Positions 39,854-53,133 are shown, counted from the first letter of the stretch. The stretch is 64,000 bases of DNA from Vibrio maritimus (GCA_000755425.1 BBMT01000015.1:1-64000), one strand, 5' to 3'. Made by a program: numbers and translations. The notes: generated from the sequence alone by a model not told the origin.

Positions 39854-39880
39854 AACATCGCCACAGGTTTACACAAGCAA

Positions 39881-39917
39881 GGGCGCGCATTTTACGCATT
39901 TTTTCGGTGCGTGAAAA
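39881..39917 (-). promoter_or_regulatory. dusB-fis promoter with stringent discriminator
   Basis: On the minus strand TTTTCA (39912-39917) and TAAAAT (39889-39894) are 17 bases apart and are followed by the GC-rich stretch GCGCGCCC. The layout agrees with the growth-rate and ppGpp-controlled fis promoter of E. coli. Confidence 0.72.
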
Positions 39918-40003
39918 GACTAATATTTGAGCATTTACAATTTGTTTCTGCAAATTGTCGCATTTTCAGTCGCTTAGTATTAAAACTATTCTTTTTAGAG
40001 CAA

Positions 40004-40041
40004 AAATAGCGGTGTTTTAGCCTCCTAAAACACCGCTATTT
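40004..40041. terminator. prmA terminator, bidirectional
   Basis: AAATAGCGGTGTTTTAG pairs perfectly with CTAAAACACCGCTATTT around CCTC; 17-bp stem. Confidence 0.93.
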
Positions 40042-40053
40042 AAACGAGAATGG

Positions 40054-40929
40054 TTATTTTTTGCCCGAGATACGACACCACTCGTTCAGTTCAACGATAG
40101 GGTCAATGCTCATATCGTCTCGGTAGTAGTTCGCTACGTCTTCTGCTTGAGTATCTAGCACGCCTGACATGGCCAGTTCACCGCCAGGCTTAATGAGCCT
40201 TTGATGATGCCAGACAAGTCGCGAAGCGGGCCTGCAAGAATGTTGGCAACGACCACATCGGCAATCAGGCCTTCTGGCTGATCTTGTGGCAGGAATAGCT
40301 CTAACTGGTCAGCTACGCCATTGCGCTGCGCATTGTCTTTTGACGCCACTAGAGCTTGAGGATCAATGTCGATCCCGATGACTTTTGCTGCGCCAAGCTT
40401 GATCGCTGCAATCGCTAGGATCCCTGAACCACAGCCAAAATCGATAACCGTCTTGCCTCAAGGTTAAGCGACTCAAGCCACTCAAGACAAAGTGCTGTGG
40501 TTGGGTGAGTGCCGGTACCGAATGCTAGACCTGGATCAAGCATCACATTGACAGCATCTGGCTCTGGTACATCACGCCAGCTTGGGCAGATCCATAAACG
40601 TTCACCAAACTTCATTGGGTGGAAGTTTCCATCCACTCACGTTCAGTCCTTGTCTTCTAGCTGCTCGACTTTGTGCGCGAACCTTCCGGTAGCATATTGC
40701 TGCCTTTAATGGTCTCAACTACCCACTTGGTGTCTGCTTCTGCATCGTAAAGTGCGACGATATCAGTATCACCCCATAAACGCGTTTCACCAGGCAGCGG
40801 CTCAAATACAGGCGTATCGTGCGCATCGAGGAAGGTGACAGACAGTGCGCCCGTTTCTTCCATCAGCATGTCGCCGATTTGCTCTGCATTTTCATTGGTC
40901 GCGTTGAGTTTAATTTGAATCCAAGGCAT
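40054..40929 (-). CDS. prmA: ribosomal protein L11 methyltransferase, frame broken at five places
   Basis: PrmA trimethylates L11. The N-terminal domain (MPWIQIKLNATNENAEQIGDML) and the SAM domain (DPGLAFGTGTHPTTALCLEWLE, DFGCGSGILAIAA, VANILAGPLRDL) are recognisable. Losses: one T near 40682, two G near 40651 (GACTGGGAACG), one A near 40630, one G near 40460 (GAGGGCAAG), one C near 40198 (GGCCTC). With all restored it ends WCRISGKK at 40054, 293 residues, the normal size. The density of errors makes real decay unlikely to be distinguishable by eye, but no codon-level decay is seen. Confidence 0.92.
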
Positions 40930-40990
40930 AAGTTGGGTCCTAGCAAGGTGAATTTTGCGCAGAGTGTAGCAGATTCACTGACACTCGGCA

Positions 40991-41018
40991 TAAAAAAACC
41001 CGCCGTGGCGGGTTTTTA
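40991..41018 (-). terminator. terminator behind accC
   Basis: AAACCCGCC-(GT)-GGCGGGTTT with an A-run on the left and T-run on the right; it can serve both strands. Confidence 0.88.
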
Positions 41019-41033
41019 TCAAGAGGGAAGTAA

Positions 41034-42377
<1,344 letters not shown>

Positions 42378-42391
42378 AGTCAAAGCCCCGC

Positions 42392-42853
42392 TTATTCGAT
42401 GATAACTAGCGGTTGATCGAATTCTACAGCTTGACCATCTTCAGCTAGGATAGCGGTAACAACGCCAGACTTGTCTGCTTCAATCTGGTTCATCATTTTC
42501 ATTGCTTCAACGATACAGATAGTGTCGCCAGCGTTTACTGATTGACCAACTTCAACAAATGGTTTTGAGTCTGGACTTGGCGCACGGTAGAAGCTACCTA
42601 CCATTGGAGAAAGAACTTGGTGACCAGCTGGTACTGCAGGTGCTGCTTCTTCAGCTGCAACAGGTGCCGCGGCTGGAGCTGCTGCCGGCGCTGCTACTGG
42701 AGCTGGCGCTGCTGCGTATTGAATTGGTGCTGGTGCAGCTGCTGGGCCGCTGCGGCTGATGCGTACTGACTCTTCACCTTCAGAAATTTCTAGCTCAGCG
42801 ATGCCAGACTCTTCAACCAGTTCAATTAGCTTCTTAATTTTACGAATATCCAT
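42392..42853 (-). CDS. accB: biotin carboxyl carrier protein of acetyl-CoA carboxylase
   Basis: The 153-residue protein has an N-terminal helix, an Ala/Pro-rich flexible linker (36-77) and the biotinyl domain with VEAMKMMN; biotin joins Lys119. It works with AccC and is biotinylated by BirA (not in window). First gene of accB-accC, preceded by aroQ. Confidence 0.98.
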   Translation of the reverse strand: MDIRKIKKLIELVEESGIAELEISEGEESVRISRSGPAAAPAPIQYAAAPAPVAAPAAAPAAAPVAAEEAAPAVPAGHQVLSPMVGSFYRAPSPDSKPFVEVGQSVNAGDTICIVEAMKMMNQIEADKSGVVTAILAEDGQAVEFDQPLVIIE

Positions 42854-42912
42854 GTTTCTTTCTCTTCGTCTTGTGAGTAAGACGGCTTTGCATTAAGCCG
42901 TAGAGTATTTGG

Positions 42913-43362
42913 TTAGTTTGCTTTTAGTGCCTTAATGGCCGCTGAAAGCGCAAATTCATAGCCTTGTGGACCTAATCCGCAAATCACCCCTTGTGCCACA
43001 TCGGACAGATAAGAGTGATGACGAAACGCCTCTCTGGCATGAACGTTTGATAAGTGCACTTCGATAAACGGGATTGAGACTCCCAGTAATGCATCACGCA
43101 ATGCCACACTGGTATGAGTAAACGCTGCAGGGTTAATAATGATAAAATCGGTATTCCCAAATGCCGCGTGTATCGCCTCAATCAATTCATATTCACGATT
43201 AGATTGAAGGTGGGACAGCTCGACGTCGGCTTCTGCCGCTTGCTTTTCTAAGTTATCAACAATTTGTGAGAGTGTTTCACTGCCGTAATGTCCCGGCTCT
43301 CTGACACCCAAAAGGTTAAGATTTGGGCCATTTAAAACTAGAATTCGAGACTTTGCTGTCAT
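42913..43362 (-). CDS. aroQ: 3-dehydroquinate dehydratase type II
   Basis: AroQ takes the third step of the shikimate pathway. The 149-residue protein has LNGPNLNLLGVREPGHYG with catalytic Tyr26, FIIINPAAFTHTSVALRDAL with the active-site His, and EVHLSNVHAREAFRHHS. It lies 59 bases ahead of accB and is commonly cotranscribed with it. 43363-43587 holds no gene, only the divergent-side promoter region. Confidence 0.97.
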   Translation of the reverse strand: MTAKSRILVLNGPNLNLLGVREPGHYGSETLSQIVDNLEKQAAEADVELSHLQSNREYELIEAIHAAFGNTDFIIINPAAFTHTSVALRDALLGVSIPFIEVHLSNVHAREAFRHHSYLSDVAQGVICGLGPQGYEFALSAAIKALKAN

Positions 43363-43587
43363 ATTGTCGCCATCTTCGGTTAACGTGAAATAAACGAGGT
43401 TTATCCCAAGTTTACATAAAAATAGGAGCTGCTGAGAAGCTCATTAAGCTCGTATTTTTAAAAATTGACCAAGATTATAGCTAATTCACAACATTTAGCA
43501 GCAATTTACTGGTCTAATCACCTGTGGTCTGGCAAAAAATTTGCAGCACAGAGCACATTTTGACAGGCTGCTGAAAAAACCTGAAAC

Positions 43588-43615
43588 AAAAAAGCCGCCC
43601 AATTGAGGGCGGCTT
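43588..43615 (-). terminator. acs terminator
   Basis: On the minus strand AAGCCGCCC and GGGCGGCTT pair around a four-to-five-base loop and are followed by TTTTTTG. Confidence 0.88.
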
Positions 43616-43639
43616 GTTATCAAGTTGTCAAAAGGGTCA

Positions 43640-45589
43640 TTAAGCGAGTTCGGCTTTTTCGGCAATCAGCTTGTCGACCACGCTTGGGTCAGCCAGTGTT
43701 GAAGTATCACCTAGGTTGCTAGTATCACCCGTTGCGATCTTACGTAGGATACGACGCATGATTTTACCTGAGCGGGTTTTAGGCAGTGCATCAGTCCAGT
43801 GCAGAACGTCTGGCGTTGCGATAGGGCCGATTTCTTTACGAACCCAGTCTTTCACTTCTTTGTGCAGCTCTGCAGATGGGAACTCTCCATCGTTTAGTGT
43901 GATGTAGCGTAGATCGCCTGACCTTTAATATCGTGCGGGATACCAACGATAGCCGCTTCTGCAATCTTATCGAAGGCAACTAATGCCGACTCAATCTCAG
44001 CGGTACCCATGCGGTGACCAGAGACGTTAAGCACGTCATCAACACGACCTGTGATCCAGTAATAGCCATCTTCATCACGGCGTGCGCCGTCGCCAGTAAA
44101 GTACATACCTTTAAAGGTAGAGAAGTAGGTCTGCTCAAAGCGCTCATGGTCACCATAAACGGTGCGCATTTGCCCTGGCCAAGAGTCAAGAATGACCAGG
44201 TTACCTTCGGTCGCACCATCGACAATGTTGCCCATGTTATCGACCAGTGCCGGTTGTACACCGAAGAATGGGCGAGTTGCCGAACCTGGTTTGAGCTCTG
44301 TGGCTCCCGGAAGTGGAGTAATCAAGATGCCGCCTGTTTCTGTCTGCCACCAGGTGTCGACGATAGGTGATTGCTCGTTACCGATAGTTTTGTAATACCA
44401 TTCCCAAGCTTCTGGGTTGATAGGTTCGCCAACGGAGCCCATGATGCGTAGGCTGTCGCGAGTTGTACCTTTCACCGCTTCGTCGCCTTTCGCCATTAAC
44501 GCGCGTATAGCCGTCGGTGCAGTGTAAAGAATATTCACTTGGTGCTTATCGACCACTTCGCTCATACGGCTAGTATTTGGGTAGTTTGGCACGCCTTCAA
44601 ACAAGATGGTTTTAGCGCCATTAGCAAGCGGCCCGTAAATAAGATAAGTGTGGCCAGTGATCCAACCCACGTCTGCGGTACACCAGAAGGTTTCCCCTGG
44701 TTGGTAATCGAACACGTACTTGAAGGTCATGGTTGCGTACACCAGGTAACCGCCGGTGGTGTGCATTACCCCTTTAGGTTTGCCTGTCGAGCCTGATGTA
44801 TAAAGAATGAATAATGGATCTTCAGCGTTCATCTCTTCTGGAGGACAGACTTCAGATGCATTTTCCGTTGCTTCATGCCACCACACATCACGATGTTCAT
44901 GCCAAGCAACATCGCCACCAGTGCGCTTAAGCACCATGACTTTAGAGATGGTTTTTACTTCTGGGTTAGTCAGTGCTTCATCGACATTCTTTTTCAGCGG
45001 TACTGCACGGCCGCCGCGAACGCCTTCATCTGCAGTGATAACGACCTTAGCGTCGGAATCGATGATACGGCCAGAGAGTGCTTCAGGAGAGAAGCCGCCA
45101 AATACCACAGTATGTACCGCACCAATACGAGTACACGCGAGCATGGCGACTGCCGCTTCTGGCACCATTGGCATGTAAAGACAAACCACGTCACCTTTGT
45201 TTACGCCTTGAGCCTTAAGCGCATTGGAGAACTTACACACCTTTTTGTGTAGTTCGTTAAAGGTTAGCGTCTTGTCGTCAGCTGGATCATCGCCTTCCCA
45301 AATGATGGCAACGTCGTCGCCGCGCTCTGCTAGGTGGCGGTCAATACAGTTGGCTGAGACGTTTAGCGTGCCATCCTCAAACCAGCGAATGTCGACGTGG
45401 CCAGTGTCAAAAGAAGTTTGCTTGACCTTAGTGAATGGTTTAATCCAGTCAACGATTTTGCCGTGTTCGCCCCAGAATCCTTCTGGGTCTGAAACAGACT
45501 GTTGATACATGGATAGATAAGTGTCGTTATCCGCGTGGGTGTTAGTTTTAATTGTTTTCTTTTACCGGATAGACATGAACTTCACTCAT
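43640..45589 (-). CDS. acs: acetyl-CoA synthetase, frame broken twice
   Basis: Acs turns acetate, ATP and CoA into acetyl-CoA through acetyl-AMP, the high-affinity route of acetate use. Motifs: ILYTSGSTGKPKGVMHTTGGYLVYA, WWQTETGG, YFTGDGARRDEDGYYWITGRVDDVLNVSGHR and PKTRSGKIMRR with the lysine acetylated in family members. The start is ATG 45589 (SEVHVYPVKEN) with AAAGGAGAG upstream. An A is inserted near 45551 and a C is lost near 43917 (GCCTAC read as GCTAC). The net span gives 649 residues, as expected. Confidence 0.96.
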
Positions 45590-45765
45590 TGCTTCTCTCC
45601 TTTGAATTGAGCTTAGCGGGCTAGGGCTGAACTAGATCGTGTATTAACTCTCGACTAGTTCGTTGCAATGAGCAATTAGACTTTAGGCGTACTGAATAAA
45701 AATCGAACCAAATTAATAGCTTAGGCTGGTGGTGTAATGAGATCTTGGTCGCAGTTCTTGCGAAT

Positions 45766-46391
45766 TTAGTTCTGAGGTCGAAATGGTGGCAATGTGCCAC
45801 GGGTCAGTTTTAAGAACACCATGGCGGCCGCTTTAGCATCTTCCAATGCGTCGTGTTTGTGATAGTTGGGGATCTGTAAATGACGGCAGATGGCTTCTAG
45901 CTTAAGTCAAAGTAGCCATTGGGCAGCAGTTTCAGCAGTTGATCGTTGTAGATCTGACTGACCTCAACCAACGCGTTTGGTAATGGAAACCCCAAGTGCT
46001 TTTTGCACGCACGATCGAGGATCTTTTTGTCGTAACGAATGTGGTAGCCAACGAGAGGGCGGTTGCCAATAAACTGAAGCAGCGCCTCGATCGCTTGCCT
46101 CTCGCTGATGCCGTGCTTGAGATCGTCATGGCGAATATGATGAATTTTGATTGAATCTTCATCGAGAGTCTTTGGCGCGGACAGGCGTACTTCAAATGGG
46201 GCGCTGGTAATAATGCGATTATCGATGATTCTTGTCGCCGCTATGGTGACAATATCGGCCACTTTGGGGTCAAGGCTAGTGGTTTCACAATCGAGCGATA
46301 CAAACTCAGTGGGATCGGGTTTGGTGAACAAGCCTTGGTAAGGCGTGCCCTTTGTCCGATACCTCCAATACGCTCTGGAGATTATATTCAT
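45766..46391 (-). CDS. DEDDh 3'-5' exonuclease (DnaQ-like), frame broken once
   Basis: The protein has exonuclease motifs SLDCETTSLD (Exo I, residues 32-41), LVGYHIRYDKKIL (Exo II) and, after repair, HKHDALEDAKA (Exo III with His and Asp). One A is missing at 45901-45904 (TTAAAGC). Restored length 208 with a stop at 45766-45768. It is 16 bases downstream of the CBS/nucleotidyltransferase gene, and this pair next to acs/actP is a repeated feature in vibrios and Shewanella-like bacteria as I know it. Target unknown; likely nucleic acid. Confidence 0.9.
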
Positions 46392-46407
46392 ATTTCACCT
46401 CACTACT

Positions 46408-48227
46408 TTAGTGGCGAATTTGATAGTGGTAACCAAGCCACTGTTTAAACTTTTTCACCACATGCAAACCGTGCCTAAGTAGGTCTCGCTCAGGGCGTTC
46501 TAGCGCATCCAATTGTATGGCGTTACTCGTGTCATGGTGGGAGAGTTGCTGCTGAAGACGCAGTTTGAATAGGTGTTTGAGTGCCTCAGATAAGTTCTCT
46601 GCAGTCGCTTGCTCTAAGACTCGTTTTGCCACCAGCTGGTCGATGCGATCAAAAGTGTTAGTGGCATCAATAGCATACTCCATGCTCAATGCTCTGACAC
46701 CATGCACGATAGGGAAGATTCCCCCTTGCTTGAGATCTACGCCTTGCTTTGAGCTTTTTACGTTACCAAACAGGGTGAGCGGCACGGCGAAGTTAAGGGC
46801 AGGGCGAGTGAACTCGGTTAAGATCAGCTCTTGTCCTTCCATTTTTTGTTGTAGGTGCTGCTTGACCGGTGCGAGTAAGGCTTCGTTACCGGCTACTGCT
46901 CTTGCATCAGCGAGAATGGCAATCTCCATGACACTTTCGCTGTTGGCGTTGGCGACCAACTCATCAATGCGCTGCTGCCAAGCGTCAGTTGTACGCACCC
47001 AGTGAGGGTTGCTGACCATGACTTTGCCAGGACAAAGCGGATAGCCAAGACGTGCAAGCGTGTGGTTGAGTTCATCAAGCACTTTTTGCTGATTTGGCCA
47101 TTCCAAGCCAGGTTCGAGAATGAGCGCGTTGTCTTGATCGGTTTTGAGAATTTGCTCTCCGCGCCCTTCGGAGCCCATGACGACTAAACAGCAGTGACTA
47201 TGTATCGCGGGAGGCACCACAAGTTCAAAGGCGCGCTCAATGATTTGTTCGTTAACGGCTGACACCAACTCCATCATGAATCGGGTGCGAATGCCGTTGG
47301 TTACAAGGCTATCGACCAATTGTTGCTGACGATTGGATGCCAATGCCAACTCCTCGACGCTGTTCGCTCGGGCAATACTGAGTGACAACACGTGAGAATG
47401 GGTGGAAAACGCACTAAGGATTTGTGTCATATCGAGCATACCAACGGCTTGGCTGCCTTCACATACCATTAAGCGCTTTACTCGTTGGCGAGTCATGGTC
47501 ACCATGGCGTTGAACAAAAACTCATGCTTCTCCACTTGATGCACAGGATAGGTGGCAATATTGCCAATCGCGGTGTCGCTGCTTAGCTTATCGAGTACCA
47601 CGGCGTGGAGCATGTTAGTCCGAGTGACGATGCCATAAGGCGTGGCATTTTTAGTGACGCGAGGGTCGTCGCTGGATAGTTCGATCAACGCAGCGTCCAC
47701 GCCTTGGCTGAGCAAGGTTTCAGTCACCGTAGTGATCGGCATATCTGCAGGTAGAATCAATGGCGGGTGGTAAATATCTTCATCGACTTTAGTGAGGATA
47801 AACTCGCCTAAATTTTGCTGCTTTTGCGCCTCTTCGATTAATTGTTGGCGCGTCGCTAGGTAGTGTCGAAGTAGGCTGCGAACTGGCCGTTGTTGTGGTA
47901 AAGCGAGAGAAATACAGCCTTGGGAAGTAAATAAACCAGCGTGTCTTCCAAGGCGATATAATCATGTTTAACCGTTTCACTGAGTATCGCTCTGACATCA
48001 AACATATCGTCATAAGTATAGTGAGCATAAACTTCTTTTCGCTCATTATCGCGCTCTTCGACAGAGCCCTTGATAATGATATGCAGATGATCGGCATTGC
48101 TACCTGCCTTTAGGATAGTGTCTTTGTCTCGATAGTAGGCGACATCGAGCGCGGAGCGAAGCTCGGTTTGTTGGCTGTCACTGAGTCGATCAAAAGGTGG
48201 TGACGACATATTAAATTTATCAGGCAT
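46408..48227 (-). CDS. cyclic-nucleotide-binding/CBS/DUF294 nucleotidyltransferase-like protein, frame broken once
   Basis: Domains in order: cNMP-binding-like (about 10-125; ILKAGSNADHLHIIIKGSVE), two CBS domains (about 160-275), a DUF294 GlnD-like nucleotidyltransferase (VMGSEGRGEQILKTDQDNALIL near 360; GSxxR...DxD) and a DUF294 C-terminal helical domain. This looks like a sensor that modifies something in response to nucleotides. One C is lost near 47860 (ACCCTAG read as ACCTAG). Start at ATG 48227 (MPDKFN) with GGAGCGC upstream gives 606 residues; an upstream start at 48281 is possible. Confidence 0.88.
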
Positions 48228-48451
48228 ACCAGAGCGCTCCATTTTTCTCCCATGGCTATAGTCTGGCAAATTCGTCGTCAAGCTCCAGACGACTTTAGTC
48301 GAACACAGTGATTGGTTTTTTCTGAAGGCTTCGCGGTGCAGGATAGGGGGAAATTTACGCTATACATAAATTCCCTTTTTATGAGCAAGGTCTCGTTGCA
48401 TAATAGCGCCACTTTTAGTCCGCCTATCCTGTTGTAGCAAGGTTCATAGAC

Positions 48452-49637
48452 ATGTTAACGCCTTCCCCTTTTGCTTGGGTTTCCCAATATTTATTTGGTT
48501 TCTTTTTTGCCTACGGTGTGTATTTGCCGTTTTGGGCGTTGTGGTTTGAAGATCAAGGGGTGTCAGCTGCCGATGTTGGCTTGCTAATGGGATTGGGTTT
48601 TGCTACTCGATGTGTTGCGAACCTGCTTATCACGCCGCGCATTCACAAAGCGGAAAGTATATTGCCAGCTCTGCGCTGGGCGACGTTGGCGTGTACTTTA
48701 TTTGTGGCCGCTCACCTAGCAACAGGACCGAGCTTCGGCATGCTTGCTTTGGTTACTGTACTGTTCAATTTGAGCTTTGGCCGGTGGTTCCATTGTCAGA
48801 TGCAGCAGCGAACCACTACGCAAACTTGAATATGCTCGACTATGGCCGTACACGTCTTTGGGGCTCGGTGGCATTTATCGCAGGCTCTTCTGTAGTGGGT
48901 TACCTAGCTTCTCAATTCGGTGCCAACATGATTGTCTACACTGCGTTGGCTGGCTTTGTCATCTCAATGCTACTAGTGATGCGTAACCCTGCGACTATGC
49001 CGGTATCGCAAAGTAATGACGATACAGTAAGGCCGAAACTTAGTGCGTTACTAAAAGAGGCATCAGTCATTCGCTTTTTGGTCTTGATTGCTCTTATTCA
49101 GGGCAGTCACGCCGCCTACTACAGCTTTAGCTCTATTTATTGGAAAGAAGCAGGTCACCCAGAGAGCCTCATTGGTTACCTGTGGAGTTTGGGCGTGGTA
49201 TCGGAAGTGATGCTATTCGCTTTCAGTAAGAAATGGTTTGCGGGTTGGTCGCTGCGCACACTATTTGTCATTTCATCGCTGGGCGTCATCGTGCGTTGGG
49301 GATTGACGGCTTCAACCACCGCTGTCGGAGCATTGGTGGTGATTCAGCTGTTACATGGCGTGACGTTTGCCATCGCGCATATTGCGGCTATCCAATATAT
49401 CCAAAAATCAGAAGCTAACAAATGGTCGCTCTGCAAGCGCTATACAATGCGATCCCACTTGGCGCATTCATTGCTCTAATGATGGCAGTGAGCGGATGGG
49501 GCTATGAGAATTGGGGCGCGAATGTGTTCTGGGGTATGGCAGCGATGGGTGTATTGGCGCTGTTTATCAAAGTCGAGCCAGGCAAAAATGGCGTGAAAGA
49601 TATCCAGGAAAAACCTCAGCCTGAGCCACAGAATTGA
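48452..49637 (+). CDS. MFS transporter, HcaT-like, frame broken twice
   Basis: A 12-helix permease of the MFS_1_like group (related to phenylpropionate permease HcaT and to nucleoside permeases). The first part reads SQYLFGFFFAYGVYLPFWALWFEDQGVS; the middle WGSVAFIAGSSVVGYLASQFGAN. A G is lost near 48780 (TTTGGGCCG) and an A near 49421 (AACAAAATGG). Restored length 395, with a charged C-terminal tail. The substrate is uncertain; the name follows similarity only. Confidence 0.86.
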
Positions 49638-49707
49638 GTTACAGAGTTTGAGAAAAATTGTGATAACCCTTTAAATAATAGTTAACGATTTTAAAGGGAT
49701 ATCACTT

Positions 49708-52700
49708 ATGCAAGGATGGATCGTCGTCCCCGTGTCATTGGCCTATTTGGGCATCTTATTTCTTATTGCATGGTACGGAGATAGGCAAAAAAAGTGGTTA
49801 TCTAACTGGCGTCCCTGGGTTTATAGCTTATCCATTGCTGTTTACTGTACCTCTTGGACCTTTTACGGCACCGTCGGTCAGGCCAGCAGCAATCCTTGGG
49901 CGTTCTTGCCCATTTATATCGCGCCAATCATCGTTTTTACCTTAGGCTGGCGCGTCATCGCTCGCCTCATCCTTATTGCCAAGCGTGAGCATATCACCTC
50001 CATTGCCGACTTTATCGCAGCTCGCTATGGTAAATCCCAAGGCTTAGCGGTTGTCGTGACCTTAATCGCTGTCGCGGGATCTTACCCTATATCGCATTGC
50101 AGCTTCGCGGCATCACCATGGGGCTTGAAGTCGTAGCCCCCGACCTAGCGTCTGAACTGGGTTATCAAGACAAGCACATTTCTTGGTTTGTCGTTGGTGC
50201 ATTGGCGATCTTCACCATGCTGTTTGGTACTCGCCATATTGATAACACTGAGCATCACCGAGGCATGATGATGGCGGTGGCATTTGAGTCTATCGTTAAG
50301 TTGGTGGCGTTTTTGGTGGTTGGGTTCTTCATACTCTATCTCGCTTGGGAGCGCCCCGACATCAAGCTCACCGAGCTTGCCTCGAGTACTTATCAATCTC
50401 CTAATATTCCTACCTTATTGATTCACACCGGTTTGACCATGATGGCGATCGTCTGTTTGCCGCGCCAGTTTCACACCATGGTGGTCGAAAATGAGCGCGC
50501 CCAAGATTTGCATACCGCGCGTTGGTTATTCCCTGTTTATCTTGTGTTGATGGGGCTATTTGTATTGCCGATTGCTTGGGTGGGGCAAGGTCTTTTGATG
50601 GGTACGTCACCGGATACGTTCGTGATTAGTATTCCCAAGTTTGCTGAAGCGAACAACATTGCTCTATTGGCGTTTTTGGGAGGCACTTCGGCAGCGAGTG
50701 GTATGGTGATTGTGTCGACTATTGCGCTAGCCATCATGATGTCCAATGACCTAGTGATGCCATTACTACTGCGCCGCATCAAGCTGGCACATCGCTCTCA
50801 TCGACATCTATCTGGGCTGCTTTTGATCATTCGCCGCGCTTGATCTGTGTGTTGTTGTTTGGTGCCTGGCTGTTTTATCAGGCGCTCGATACCATTCACT
50901 CGCTGTCTGCGATTGGTTTTCTTTCCTTTTCTGCGATTACCCAGTTCGCGCCAGCGTTGATTGGCGGTATGTATTGGCGCTCAGGTAATCGCAAGGGTGT
51001 TTATGTGGGGCTATTTGTCGGTTTTGCCATTTGGCTAATCACCTTGATGAGTGAAACCGGCCTTCTAGCGGGAGATGCGAGTACCAATTTGCTACTGCGT
51101 ATTATCACCCCGCCAGAGATGCTGATTTCCTGGGGTATTGCGAGTTCCGACTGGGGAATGCTGCTTTCTGTAGTATTGAACGCGCTTTGTTTTGTCGTCA
51201 TTTCACTGGCGACGCGTTCTAGTTTGACCGAGCGTCTACAGTCGGCGTCATTTGTAGGTACACCGCTACCTGAAAGTGAAAACCTCAGCCTGTATCAAAG
51301 CCGAGTCACGGTGGCTGAGCTGGAAATGCTTGCCTCACGTTTTGTAGGTCGCACGCGGGTGCGCAGCGCATTTAGGCATTACTGGAAGCAACAAGACAAT
51401 CAACCACTGCCGAACCAGCAAGCATCCGCGGAGCTTATTAGGCATACAGAGCGTGTCCTCGCAGGGGTATTTGGTGCTTCGTCCGCGAAGTTGGTACTGA
51501 CCTCTGCGCTGCAAGGTCGCAATATGCAGTTGGAAGAAGTGGCGACCATTGTCGATGAGGCCTCGGAGCTTTATCACTTTAGCCGCGGCCTGTTGCAGGG
51601 TGCGATTGAGCATATTGGTCAAGGCATTGCTGTAGTGGATAAACAACTGCGATTGGTGGCTTGGAACCGTCGATATTTGGAGTTGTTTAGCTTTCCTTCT
51701 GGACTTATCCAAGTCGGACGACCCATTGCAGATGTGATTCGTCACAACGCTGAACAAGGTCTATGTGGTCCGGGCGATCCTAATGAACACGTACGAAAGC
51801 GTATCTATTATCTTGAGCAAGGTTCTCCACATACCTCGTCACGCGTTCGAGCGGATGGCAGCGTGATTGAAGTACAAGGTAATCCAATGCCTGGTGGTGG
51901 CTTTGTGATGAGTTTCACTGACATTACTGTGTTTAGAGAAGCGGAAACGGCGCTGCGCGATGCTAATGAACGATTGGAAGAGCGTGTAATCGAGCGAACT
52001 CGAGAACTTGAGCAGCTCAACCAACGTTTGGTATTGGCAACGCGTCGTTCGGAGTCGGAATCTCAATCGAAAATGCGCTTTTTGGCCGCGGTGAGCCACG
52101 ATTTGATGCAGCCACTTAACGCCGCTCGCTTGTTTGCTTCCTCATTGTCTGAAGTGAGCAAAGATGAGGAAGGGCGAAAACTATCAGGTCATATTGAAAG
52201 CGCCCTTGGCGCTGCTGAAGAGTTGATTGGTGACCTGCTAGATATTTCGCGTTTGGAGTCAGGTAAGCTGCAAACCAATGTCCGAGGTTTTCATCTCTCT
52301 GAAGTATTTGAGACGCTACAAGCGGAGTTCAGTGCTATCTCGAAAGGTAAGCAAATAGATTTCTCCGTGGTTTCTAGCTCACTTATTGTTAAATCCGATC
52401 CCAAGTTGCTACGTCGTGTATTGCAGAACTTTTTGACCAATGCATTTCGCTACAACCCCGAGGGCAAGGTCTTGCTTGGTGCACGGCGTATAAATGGTCG
52501 GGTACGGATCGATGTATGGGATGACGGTATCGGTATCCCAGAAGATAAGCAGAAAGAGATCTTTAACGAGTTTACACGTGTTGACCAAGCAAGAGCTGAT
52601 AGGGGCTTGGGGCTTGGGCTCGCGATTTCTCGAGGCATTGCCCGTGTGCTCAATCATCAAATCTCCATGCGTTCTTGGCCAGATCGAGGCAGTGTTTTTT

Positions 52701-53133
52701 CTATTACGCTCGATCTGGCTAGCGAAGTTGCAGCGGAGCCAATGAAAGTAGCCGTAACCAGTGATGCCGGACTGAAGCATTTGAAAGTGCTTTGCGTCGA
52801 CAATGAGCCAGATATTCTAGTTGGAATGGAACCTTACTGGCGCGTTGGGGTTGCGATGTGCGAACGGCACTTGATTTGGTTGGCAGTCTTAAACACTTAG
52901 ACCAAGGGTGGGAGCCAGACGTTATTCTTTCTGATTATCGACTTGATAATGGTCGTACAGGGCTTGAAGTGCTTCAGCAATTTAGATTGCGAGTAGGCGA
53001 CTCGTTTAAAGGGGTGATCATCAGTGCTGATCGCACCGAGTCAATGCTTGAAGGTATTAAGTCCAATGGCTTTGCTTTCATTGCGAAGCCGGTTAAACCG
53101 CTCAAGCTGCGCGCGATTCTCAATCAATCATAA
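49708..53133 (+). CDS. crbS: CrbS-type hybrid histidine kinase fused to a sodium:solute symporter, frame broken three times
   Basis: The N-terminal ~480 residues are an SSS-family membrane domain of about 13 helices (SIAVYCTSWTFYGTVGQASS, ASGMVIVSTIALAIMMSND). A PAS-like domain (~630-750), HisKA with the phosphoacceptor FLAAVSHDLMQPLNAARL near 795, HATPase (NFLTNAFRYN, DDGIGIP, RGLGLGLAISRG) and a receiver (VLCVDNEPDI, LSDYRLD near 1074, AKPVKPLKL) follow. Bases are missing near 50083 (TCTTTACCC), 50841 and 52832. Restored length 1142. In Vibrio cholerae CrbS with CrbR switches on acs; both partners and acs are in this window. Confidence 0.92.

Noticed and set aside
49708..53133. Programmed frameshifts in the symporter-kinase gene to make separate transporter and kinase proteins
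   Set aside because: No slippery heptamer with a following structure is seen at the three sites, and the same kind of loss occurs in genes all over the window.
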